42,639 nt of DNA from Gammaproteobacteria bacterium (GTDB lineage: Bacteria; Pseudomonadota; Gammaproteobacteria; JAADHQ01), in contig DRJK01000086.1 in the NCBI GenBank assembly GCA_011052215.1, positions 1 through 42,639 of the forward strand, in the 5' to 3' direction. The notes below the pieces were generated by a model, which saw only the letters and a list, made by a program, of their open reading frames with translations, was not told the origin of the DNA and made no database searches. The stretch's first letter is position 1, and every line of letters begins with the position of its first letter. Shown here one piece after another: positions 16,958 through 24,097 of the stretch. Both the position numbers and the translations under genes were made by a program.

Positions 16958-17546
16958 ACATCGCTATATAATCCTTATGTGTATCCACATCCCTCCGGGT
17001 GTCCAGTAATCTGTAATCAAGCCCCAACCTGCTAACCCTGGAAACCGTTTTATTAAGTACTCTCGATGTACTCCATTCCATGTTCATGAATAGATGCGGA
17101 CTGGTATTTTTCATCGCTATCATCCCGTAACCGCCATCAAACGTTGGCATCAGCACCACATCACATGAGTCAAGATGGTTTATCGCCAACTCAATATCGG
17201 ATGTATCCATAGCAATAATATCAGAACCTATCAGAATGGTTTTAGCCGAGTCCCTTGCCGACTCCCTGAATGCATTCATCATTCTCTCCCCCAGACCCGA
17301 TCCATGTTGAGATTTAAGATGAATATCGAATTCACGTGAGCATTTACGAAAAAACGGGTGTTTGGTATCCGGAGAACACCATAACTCTATGGAATAATCA
17401 TGGCCTGCCACCAAACGACCAATCAGCCTGTACAACATCCGTTTATATATTGCTGATGCGTTCCGCATACCAATGGACTTTCCAAGGCGTGTCATCACCT
17501 TCCCTGGAAGGGGTGCCTTTGCAAATATAATCAGGCTATTTCTCAT
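16917..17546 (-). CDS. TIGR04282-family (arsenosugar-type) glycosyltransferase, DUF2064
   Basis: 209 residues starting MRNSLIIFAKAPLPGKVMTR, the GT-A-like signature of the TIGR04282 / DUF2064 family (usual form FaKaPvpGrvKTRL). GLGERMMNAF, ILIGSDIIAM and VVLMPTFDGGYGMIAM follow in the standard order, and MEWSTSRVL matches the C-terminal WsT box. The usual GTDCP is GSDII here, a change in the metal/donor site region. It overlaps the TIGR04283 gene by 11 bp, a standard pair. The last 12 residues (RAVYISTTFVMG) and the stop lie in the solo MITE end at 16904-16957, so the original C-terminus was probably replaced. Confidence 0.82.
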   Translation of the reverse strand: MRNSLIIFAKAPLPGKVMTRLGKSIGMRNASAIYKRMLYRLIGRLVAGHDYSIELWCSPDTKHPFFRKCSREFDIHLKSQHGSGLGERMMNAFRESARDSAKTILIGSDIIAMDTSDIELAINHLDSCDVVLMPTFDGGYGMIAMKNTSPHLFMNMEWSTSRVLNKTVSRVSRLGLDYRLLDTRRDVDTHKDYIAMSRAVYISTTFVMG

Positions 17547-18213
17547 ACAACTTTGCCAGTTTCTCCGGAGAAACGCCCATAAAATAAAGTACTCTCATCC
17601 TCCACATCAATATAATCGTCGCTATTATACCTTGCTGCTCCCACCTTCTGCTGGAAGTAATTAATGTTGCCTTCAGACAGTCCGGTTTCTTTAACTTCTT
17701 TAACTTCATGCAAATATTAATATCCTCCATGATCAATATATCTGAAAAACCATTTACTCTGTCAAACAACTGCCTGGAAATAAAGATCCCCTGATCACCT
17801 GTAGAGATGCCGCTAGAACACGATCGAATATTCATGAGGCATTCAATTAATCGAAAAACAATTTTTTCCCCTGACAGACGAATATTAAACCTGCCCCATG
17901 CCTGATCGTTCAAACCCTGAAGTAACACAATATATTCTTCAACAGGTAATACAAAATCACTATCGGCATGTAAAAACCATAAAATATCACCAGATGATAT
18001 TGCCGCGCCGGCATTCATTTGCACGGCGCGTCCTTTCCCTGTTTTTATAACTTTAACCTCCGCGAAGCTGATCTCCTGTATAGTTGAATCACTACTGCCA
18101 CCATCCACAATTATCAACTCATGCCCCAGTGCAAGCATACCGGACAGCTTGCCCAGCAATTTTGGCAATGTGGACATTTCATTATAAACAGGAATTATTA
18201 TGGATATCTTCAT
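17536..18213 (-). CDS. TIGR04283-family (arsenosugar-type) glycosyltransferase, GT2
   Basis: 225 residues with the GT2 start MKISIIIPVYNEMSTLPKLL, IIVDGGSSDST, KGRAVQMNAGA, the DxD-like LWFLHADSD, and STGDQGIFISR with the MEDINICMKLKK acceptor-side acidic motif. The closing helices RRWEQQGIIATIILMWRMR and RVLYFMGVSPEKLAKLY are characteristic of TIGR04283. NCBI names this family an arsenosugar biosynthesis glycosyltransferase, and it is usually next to a TIGR04282 gene, as here. The radical SAM enzyme ArsS expected for that pathway is not within the window, so arsenosugar synthesis is only an option. Confidence 0.85.
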   Translation of the reverse strand: MKISIIIPVYNEMSTLPKLLGKLSGMLALGHELIIVDGGSSDSTIQEISFAEVKVIKTGKGRAVQMNAGAAISSGDILWFLHADSDFVLPVEEYIVLLQGLNDQAWGRFNIRLSGEKIVFRLIECLMNIRSCSSGISTGDQGIFISRQLFDRVNGFSDILIMEDINICMKLKKLKKPDCLKATLITSSRRWEQQGIIATIILMWRMRVLYFMGVSPEKLAKLYEK

Positions 18214-18276
18214 GGCAGATTATGGTATTTATGTGTACAATATTGCACTTGAATTATAGTCACATCCGGTCTTAAT

Positions 18277-18353
18277 GCCCCGGTAGCTCAGCTGGATAGA
18301 GCAATCGCCTCCTAAGCGATAGGTCGGACGTTCAAATCGTCTCCGGGGCACCA
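18277..18353 (+). tRNA. tRNA-Arg (anticodon CCT)
   Basis: A full cloverleaf of 77 nt including an encoded CCA. The acceptor stem GCCCCGG pairs with CCGGGGC, the D stem is GCTC/GAGC, the anticodon stem ATCGC/GCGAT encloses CTCCTAA (anticodon CCT, reading AGG), and the T arm is GGACG-TTCAAAT-CGTCT with one G-U pair. It is convergent with the rel gene, whose stop is 15 bp beyond it. No integrase or attachment repeat is seen nearby. Confidence 0.96.
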
Positions 18354-18367
18354 TTTAAGGAATAAAA

Positions 18368-20569
18368 TCAAACCACGCGTTTTGCCTCCAGGACATTTGA
18401 TAATTGTGTTAATCTGGAAAGAACCCGACTTAATTTACTGATGCCAGTCACCTCCAGGGTTAACTTCATTCTGGCCATATGATCCTTAACATCCGTAATT
18501 GTATTCATACTTAGTACATTAACCTTTTCATCACTGAGCACATTGGTAATATCCATGAGTAACCCCTGTCTGTCGTAGGCAAGGACTGATATATCGACAG
18601 GATAGGTTGACTCCTGCCCCCTGCTCCAGGAAACCTCGATTAATCTCTCATGGCCATACCTCAAAATATTCGAACAATCCCTACGATGGATTGTTATCCC
18701 CCTCCCCTTGGTAATATAACCAATTATGGAATCACCCGGTGCAGGTTTGCAACATTTAGCCATTGTTGTCAGCAAATTACCCACGCCGTAAATTCTGACA
18801 TCACCTTTAACCTCTTTTGCCGTGCTGATTTTTGTCTTTTTCAGGATTTCAGCATCCGGGTCTTTTGGTGTTGCGATCTCCTGTGCTGCACCCGCAATCT
18901 GTACTGCTGTTACGTCGCCCTTGCCAATCAACGCATAAAGTTCCTGCATATTTTGTGAGTTCAGTTTACTTGCAAGCCTGTCTGTGTTGATTTTGGATAA
19001 ACCCAGCTTGCTTAATTCCTTATCCAGAATTAATTTTCCCGCCGTAATATTTTTTTCAAGATCAAGATGAGTAAACCAGGATCTTACCTTTGCTCTGGCC
19101 CGCGGTGTTTTCAGATATCCCAGATGTGAGTTCAACCAATCGCGACTGGGTGTACCTGATTTTGCGGTGAGTATTTCAATCTGGTCGCCCGTTTTCAGGG
19201 TATAGGTCAATGGTACAATTGAGCCGTTAATCTTTGCTCCCCTGCATCCATGCCCGACATCTGTGTGTATGTGATAGGCAAAATCCAGGGGTGTCGCACC
19301 CATGGCAAGGTCAACAACATTGCCCTTGGGTGTTAACACATAAACTCTATCCTCAAATATCTCTGATTTAAGCCTGTCTACAAAACCGTCTACATCAGAT
19401 TCCTCATTTTTCCATTCCAGTATCTGTCGTAACCATGCAATTTTTTGCTCATATACCGGATCAAACTTTGAGCCCTCCTTGTATAACCAGTGTGATGCTA
19501 CACCCAGCTCTGCATGTTCATGCATTTCTCTTGTTCTGATTTGCACCTCCAGTATTTTGCCATCGGGCCCTATTACTGCCGTATGTAGTGACTGGTAGTT
19601 ATTACCTTTGGGTGTAGTAATATAATCATCGAATTCATTGGGTATGTGCTTCCAGAGCATATGTGTAATGCCCAAAACACCGTAACAATCTGCAACAGTA
19701 TCAACCAGTACCCTGACAGCACTCACATCAAAAATATCCTTGAAATCCACTCCCTTTTTTTCCATCTTACGCCAGATACTGTAAATATGTTTTGCCCTGC
19801 CCGAAAGTTCTGCCTTGATATTCACTTTTGCCAGTTCATCTTCAAGCTCGGTAATAACCTCATTAATAAAAGCTTCTCTGTCAAGTCGTCGTTCGGCCAG
19901 GAGTGAGGCAATTTTTTTATATTTACCCGGATGCAGATACCTGAATGACAAATCCTCCAGTTCCCACTTTATTTGCCAGATACCCATCCGGCTGGCAAGC
20001 GGGGCAAATATGTCCATGGTTTCCGTGGCAATTCTTGTTTGTCTCTCCTTGTCTAAATACTTCAGGGTTCTCATATTATGAAGCCGGTCGGCCAGCTTGA
20101 TGAGGATTACCCTTACATCTTTCACCATGGCCAGCAACATTTTTCGAAGACTCTCAGAGTTTCCCCAATTCTCTCTGGATTTATTTTGTGCTATTTCAGA
20201 TACGCCCTTTACCTGCCCTATCTTGGTAACACCATCAACCAGTACACTTATAGAATGACCAAATACAGACTCAACCTGTTCAAGGGTAACAGACGTATCC
20301 TCAACTACATCATGCAGTAATGCAGCAATAATGGATTCATTATCAAGGTGGAGATTTACCAGTATTTCTGCCACTTCAAAAACATGAAACACATATGGCT
20401 CACCCGATGCACGTCTTTGATGTGCATGTGCCTTAATCGCAAGCACAGCCGCTTCACGAATTCTTTCCAACTGGTCATCCGGATACAGGGTAGCCAGCTT
20501 GTCCATCCATGCATCCAGTGAAAAACTGTTTTCGCTGACAGAATCATCTGACTTTTTGGTAGTAACCAT
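18368..20569 (-). CDS. relA: RelA-type (p)ppGpp synthetase with intact HD hydrolase motif
   Basis: A long RSH stringent-response enzyme of 733 residues. Order: HD domain (His62, HDVVED at 86-91, ADRLHNMRT at 160-168), synthetase domain (GRAKHIYSIWRKM, EFDD at 312-315, PKGNNYQSLHTAV), TGS (VYVLTPKGNVVDLAMGATPL), zinc-finger-like CCKPAPGDSIIGY and a C-terminal ACT. EFDD is the RelA-type motif, where SpoT/Rel carry RxKD, while the HD residues known from Rel hydrolases all seem present, unlike E. coli RelA. Both making and breaking of (p)ppGpp is possible. Start chosen at the ATG 9 nt after AGGG; an ATG two codons upstream (20575) and a longer open frame overlapping the previous gene are alternatives. 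Confidence 0.92.
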   Translation of the reverse strand: MVTTKKSDDSVSENSFSLDAWMDKLATLYPDDQLERIREAAVLAIKAHAHQRRASGEPYVFHVFEVAEILVNLHLDNESIIAALLHDVVEDTSVTLEQVESVFGHSISVLVDGVTKIGQVKGVSEIAQNKSRENWGNSESLRKMLLAMVKDVRVILIKLADRLHNMRTLKYLDKERQTRIATETMDIFAPLASRMGIWQIKWELEDLSFRYLHPGKYKKIASLLAERRLDREAFINEVITELEDELAKVNIKAELSGRAKHIYSIWRKMEKKGVDFKDIFDVSAVRVLVDTVADCYGVLGITHMLWKHIPNEFDDYITTPKGNNYQSLHTAVIGPDGKILEVQIRTREMHEHAELGVASHWLYKEGSKFDPVYEQKIAWLRQILEWKNEESDVDGFVDRLKSEIFEDRVYVLTPKGNVVDLAMGATPLDFAYHIHTDVGHGCRGAKINGSIVPLTYTLKTGDQIEILTAKSGTPSRDWLNSHLGYLKTPRARAKVRSWFTHLDLEKNITAGKLILDKELSKLGLSKINTDRLASKLNSQNMQELYALIGKGDVTAVQIAGAAQEIATPKDPDAEILKKTKISTAKEVKGDVRIYGVGNLLTTMAKCCKPAPGDSIIGYITKGRGITIHRRDCSNILRYGHERLIEVSWSRGQESTYPVDISVLAYDRQGLLMDITNVLSDEKVNVLSMNTITDVKDHMARMKLTLEVTGISKLSRVLSRLTQLSNVLEAKRVV

Positions 20570-20615
20570 GCACATTATCCCTGCCGGAAAGACTTCTGGT
20601 GACACTGTATTTAAT

Positions 20616-21656
20616 TTAATTAGCAACCAGCCAGTCAATAAAGTTCTTGTAGTTTCGGTACGCGTGGGTATCAATGTAACGCAAAACCTTATTGAGCCGA
20701 TTGAAATGTACCACAGAACCCAGCCTTAATAATTCAACCCCGGATTCATCATAAAAAACCATAGTAGGCGCATAAAATATACCCAACTCTTCGGCCCAGT
20801 GCCTCGATGTTATTTTCCTGCCGGCGGGATCGATAACTTTTTCATCACCTGACATATCCAGCTGCACCACATCAATATTGTTGATCCTGGATAGTATTAC
20901 CTCATTTTGAAATACACTTGCGTGCAGAACATCGCACGCATGACAGTTTTTTTGCTCGAAAATAACCATCAGTGGTCTTTGTGCACGAATTTTATTTCTT
21001 GCAAGATAATAGGGGCTCTTCATGGAAAAATGGCGGTAGTAAATTTCACCCTTGCTATCACGATGAGGGATATTACCTCTGTCGAGATATGTTTTAAAGG
21101 TTTCATTTTTATAGTGCTCATCAGACACAAACTCCAACGCTGCACGAATAGTATATGGCGGGAAGTAGCCAACAAGGCGATGTACTCTCACCCCTTGTGT
21201 ATCATAAAATTCCAGTGTTGGTGTAAAACTTGCGTTTTGCAGTATCGAATATTTTTTCTCGGTAATTTTCTCATCTTTGAGCGTTGTCACTATTCTGCTG
21301 CCTCTGACATCTATGGCTATGATATCAAAGTTTTCTTTTATATACAGTTCAATATCTTTTTTATTAAAACTGTTTTCTATCAGGGCCTTGCAATAGGGGC
21401 ATCTCTGCTGTCCATAATAAAGGATAACACCCTTTTTTCCATCAGCCTTTGCCTCCCTCAGGTCTTCCTTTATATCCAGAAAACTCAACTTAAACCAGCC
21501 TGGCAACAGGATAGGCTCGTCAAGGACAGTATCATTAAAGCCCTTTTCACCTACAGGTATTTCCGCTTTTAAATCAGCTTGATATAGAATGATGGCTACC
21601 AATACAGGAAAAAACAACTTTCCGCAGATCAGTAAAATTCTGAAGCCTAAAAACAA
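20616..21656 (-). CDS. Exported protein with two thioredoxin-like domains (CxxC twice)
   Basis: 346 residues. An N-terminal hydrophobic segment (about 5-25) exports or anchors the protein. Domain 1 has CPYC (Cys86/Cys89) in YYGQQRCPYCKALIENSF. Domain 2 has CHAC (Cys238/Cys241) in FEQKNCHACDVLHASVF followed by APTMVFYDESGVELLRLGS, a complete SoxW/DsbE-like thioredoxin fold with cis-Pro. Domain 1 has a similar TPTLEFYDTQGVRVHRLVGY. A periplasmic disulfide reductant or isomerase relay is likely; its substrate is unknown. The TTG start is well supported by AAAGGA 6 nt before it. It is upstream of relA (46 bp) on the same strand. Confidence 0.75.
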   Translation of the reverse strand: MFLGFRILLICGKLFFPVLVAIILYQADLKAEIPVGEKGFNDTVLDEPILLPGWFKLSFLDIKEDLREAKADGKKGVILYYGQQRCPYCKALIENSFNKKDIELYIKENFDIIAIDVRGSRIVTTLKDEKITEKKYSILQNASFTPTLEFYDTQGVRVHRLVGYFPPYTIRAALEFVSDEHYKNETFKTYLDRGNIPHRDSKGEIYYRHFSMKSPYYLARNKIRAQRPLMVIFEQKNCHACDVLHASVFQNEVILSRINNIDVVQLDMSGDEKVIDPAGRKITSRHWAEELGIFYAPTMVFYDESGVELLRLGSVVHFNRLNKVLRYIDTHAYRNYKNFIDWLVAN

Positions 21657-21688
21657 TAGTTATCCTTTCAGAGGTCAGTTATTTTTAT

Positions 21689-23443
21689 TTACGCACTCAG
21701 TCCCGGAGATCTTACGTCAAACAGGACAAACCCTGTTTTTGACAAAACAATATCGCCCAGTCTTACAGGCAAGCTTTCATTGTTGCGTTTGATAACAACT
21801 GGTGCGCCAGTAATATATTTTACATGGCGGGGTAATATCAACTGCCAATGGTTATCCAGATCCCTGATGAGAATCCCGGGTAGCATTTCCTGCGATGAAA
21901 TATTTTTTCCGGGTTCCATTATTGTCGCAGCTTCTGCAGTAGTGGAAATTTTTACAATGGCAACATCCACCTCACCTGTTGATAATCTGTCAAGCCGGGT
22001 TATGAACCCCAATTGTGGAACTGCATTTTCCTCTGCTGAATCGGGCTTGATTGAAACCAGTTGCCCGACCTCCATGACATGCATATATCTGGTTTCTACT
22101 GTTCTGACCAGAATGCCACCATTACTCTCATTAATTATTCTCCATTGACATTCAAGCACATCTGATTCTCTTTCTACCAGTAAAGAGGAATGCCTGGCGG
22201 CTGCATCCATAAAACTCTCACCTTCTTCACTCTCTCCTGAATTTCCTTTATTCAGGAGATTATAAATCAACCGGTAGCACGCAGCGATCCCACTATAAAT
22301 ATCGACAACCCCGCCCCCATACAACGTTTTTCTTTCATCCTCACGCTGCAAATTTAACAGGTTTTTATGAAATAAATCCAGCAAACCTTCATTGTCAGCG
22401 AGATTTTCAATATTGCCATGTGGTTGCAATCTTTTCTTTTCACTTTCCCTGATGAAGTTCTTGCGCCTCACTTCTTCAAGATCTTTTTCTGCCTGCTTTT
22501 TTAATGCGGAGATATCAATATAGCAACCCGGGAAAGAAGTCTCTTTCTCATTAAATACCGGTGGTGTTTTCTGGCTTGAATAGGTGACAACAAAATCACT
22601 TCCCTTATCGGTCGTTTCGTCGAGTGTTATAGCCAATAAATTTTCATGTTTAGCCAGGTATTTTTCAATTATTTGAATAGAACTTGAGGGCCAACTGGAG
22701 ATATCCAGCAATCCAAAAATCTGTATTGATACAAACATCGAACTGATGCTGCGCAGGTAATTTTTTTCACTAAGAACACCTGACGATTTGTACAGGGCCA
22801 GATCATCACTGAGTTGTTGTGGTTCCTCGATATCAAGCATATTTGCCAGCACGGTAAAAAGAGAATTAATATCATGCCAGTCCTGCTCTGATAACTTCTG
22901 AAACCGGATCGCCAGCATCCTTTGTAACCATAAAGTTAACTCGAATATCCTGATCGAGGTATCACGAACTCTTCCGTGGTACTGGTTGAATTTTCTAAGC
23001 GGCAAATTATAATCATTTACCACTACATATTTATATGAAAGTATTAGTGCCTGCAGGAATAAAATAGTAGTAGTCAGTACTGTCTTTCTCTCGTTATTTT
23101 CGGGAAAGCTGCTCCCCCTGGTCAAATACTTTCTGTAGACAAAGGCAATGGACTTGCCTGTGCATGCAAGGATGGTGCTGTTTAATTCGTTGCGAATGTG
23201 GGGTTTAAGCTCGACTTTATTTAACTGGTTAAGATATTTCAATGCCTCCTGAATCTGTTGCGTTTTTTCCAGGTCATAGCTGGATAAATGAACATGCAGC
23301 TTCCCGGGATTCAGATCCAGATTTTTTGGTTTGCCGCCCAAACGAGGCAAATTGATATCAAGACATGACTGGCGTTGATCATCACTATCATTCGATTCTT
23401 CCCTGTTGAATGCCGCCCTGAAACCTGATAAATAATTTTTCAT
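21689..23443 (-). CDS. Conserved hypothetical protein, 584 residues, PilZ-like C-terminal segment
   Basis: Not recognised with confidence. The first 300 residues are alpha-helical and hydrophobic-patterned (FQALILSYKYVVVNDY is written as LFLQALILSYKYVVVNDY), the next part is charged (KKQAEKDLEEVRRKNFIRES), and TLYGGGVVDIYSGIAACYRL precedes an acidic linker. Near residue 455, LECQWRIINESNGGILVR resembles the NxSxxG half of a PilZ domain, but the RxxxR half is not obvious. The last 100 residues look beta-rich. No signal peptide. It is the first of a minus-strand run (this gene, the thioredoxin-like gene, relA) with small gaps. A c-di-GMP-linked regulator is a guess. Confidence 0.6.
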   Translation of the reverse strand: MKNYLSGFRAAFNREESNDSDDQRQSCLDINLPRLGGKPKNLDLNPGKLHVHLSSYDLEKTQQIQEALKYLNQLNKVELKPHIRNELNSTILACTGKSIAFVYRKYLTRGSSFPENNERKTVLTTTILFLQALILSYKYVVVNDYNLPLRKFNQYHGRVRDTSIRIFELTLWLQRMLAIRFQKLSEQDWHDINSLFTVLANMLDIEEPQQLSDDLALYKSSGVLSEKNYLRSISSMFVSIQIFGLLDISSWPSSSIQIIEKYLAKHENLLAITLDETTDKGSDFVVTYSSQKTPPVFNEKETSFPGCYIDISALKKQAEKDLEEVRRKNFIRESEKKRLQPHGNIENLADNEGLLDLFHKNLLNLQREDERKTLYGGGVVDIYSGIAACYRLIYNLLNKGNSGESEEGESFMDAAARHSSLLVERESDVLECQWRIINESNGGILVRTVETRYMHVMEVGQLVSIKPDSAEENAVPQLGFITRLDRLSTGEVDVAIVKISTTAEAATIMEPGKNISSQEMLPGILIRDLDNHWQLILPRHVKYITGAPVVIKRNNESLPVRLGDIVLSKTGFVLFDVRSPGLSA

Positions 23444-23569
23444 GAATTTTTTAATAGGTATTTCAATCAGTTAACATTATGATTTTGAGAATAATCTATT
23501 TTTTACAAAACTGCTAACTTTTTTATAACATACTGTTTTATATGATATTAACAATCCTGTAACATACCG

Positions 23570-23803
23570 TCATCTCTCCCTGTTGATGGAAATAAGTTTA
23601 TTATTATTATCATATATTATTTTAAACCTGCCACGAACACCATAATGATCTACAAACTTCTGAACCATACTCGCGGGAAATTGCACTTTTTTATTTTCCA
23701 TGGTGGTTACCAGAATATTTTTTACTGTGCCATTATAGTAATAGATAAATTCATCCCGACTTATATCAAGATCAAAATACTGCACATTTTTCTCGTTACT
23801 CAT
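23570..23803 (-). CDS. DUF2835 family protein
   Basis: 77 residues, MSNEKNVQYFDLDISRDEFI followed by VQFPASMVQKFVDHYGVRGR and FKIIYDNNNKLISINRE. This is the compact DUF2835 fold, usually about 70 residues with the pattern YFDLxISxEEFxxYYxG and VQFPAxxLxxFVxHxGVxGRF. Function unknown. The frame is open 22 codons upstream, but those codons are inside MITE copy A, and the homologous part starts at this ATG. The element end touches the start codon, so the 5' leader, with GGGACAG as ribosome site 8 nt before ATG, comes from the element. Confidence 0.85.
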   Translation of the reverse strand: MSNEKNVQYFDLDISRDEFIYYYNGTVKNILVTTMENKKVQFPASMVQKFVDHYGVRGRFKIIYDNNNKLISINRER

Positions 23804-24072
23804 TACTGCTGTCCCGTTAATTTTATAAAACGCATCACTACTAATGGTTCCATTAACTTTATGAGGCACATATCAATGTGAGGACATGAAACCGGCAAGC
23901 CAAATCAAGACCGTCTGACGCACGGTTGCGGCAGCCGAACCGCCATGGATGGCATGTTTTGCGTGTCTTGATCTGGCTTACCGGTTTCATGTCCGGTTTG
24001 CTCAATTTTGCTCAAAATATACTTACCGTTATGTATCAACTATATTTGTTTCGGGTTAACAGGGCAGCAGTA
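23804..24072. mobile_element. MITE-like element, copy A (269 bp, reverse orientation, duplicated end)
   Basis: Ends are TACTGCTGTCCCGTTAA and the inverted GTTAACAGGGCAGCAGTA, matching the 18-bp terminal repeat of the family. Inner arms GGACATGAAACCGG... at 23882-23910 and its inverted copy at 23966-23994 (27 of 29 match) enclose a 55-bp core at 23911-23965. The outer ends are reversed relative to copies B and C. The left end is tandemly duplicated: 23804-23838 and 23839 onward are diverged copies of the same terminus, and the body from 23839 to 24072 is 234 bp like copy B. No ORF. No matching 8-bp flank. It lies between the AddA-like gene stop (26 bp) and the DUF2835 start (0 bp). Confidence 0.8.
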
Positions 24073-24097
24073 AGATTTAAGGAACCTCTGAAATAGT

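Noticed and set aside
18277-18353. tRNA-Arg as an integration site of a genomic island
   Set aside because: No integrase and no direct repeat of the tRNA 3' end were seen in the window.
20907-21572. 221-codon plus-strand frame within the thioredoxin-like gene
   Set aside because: It is antisense to a gene with two CxxC domains and shows no family features.
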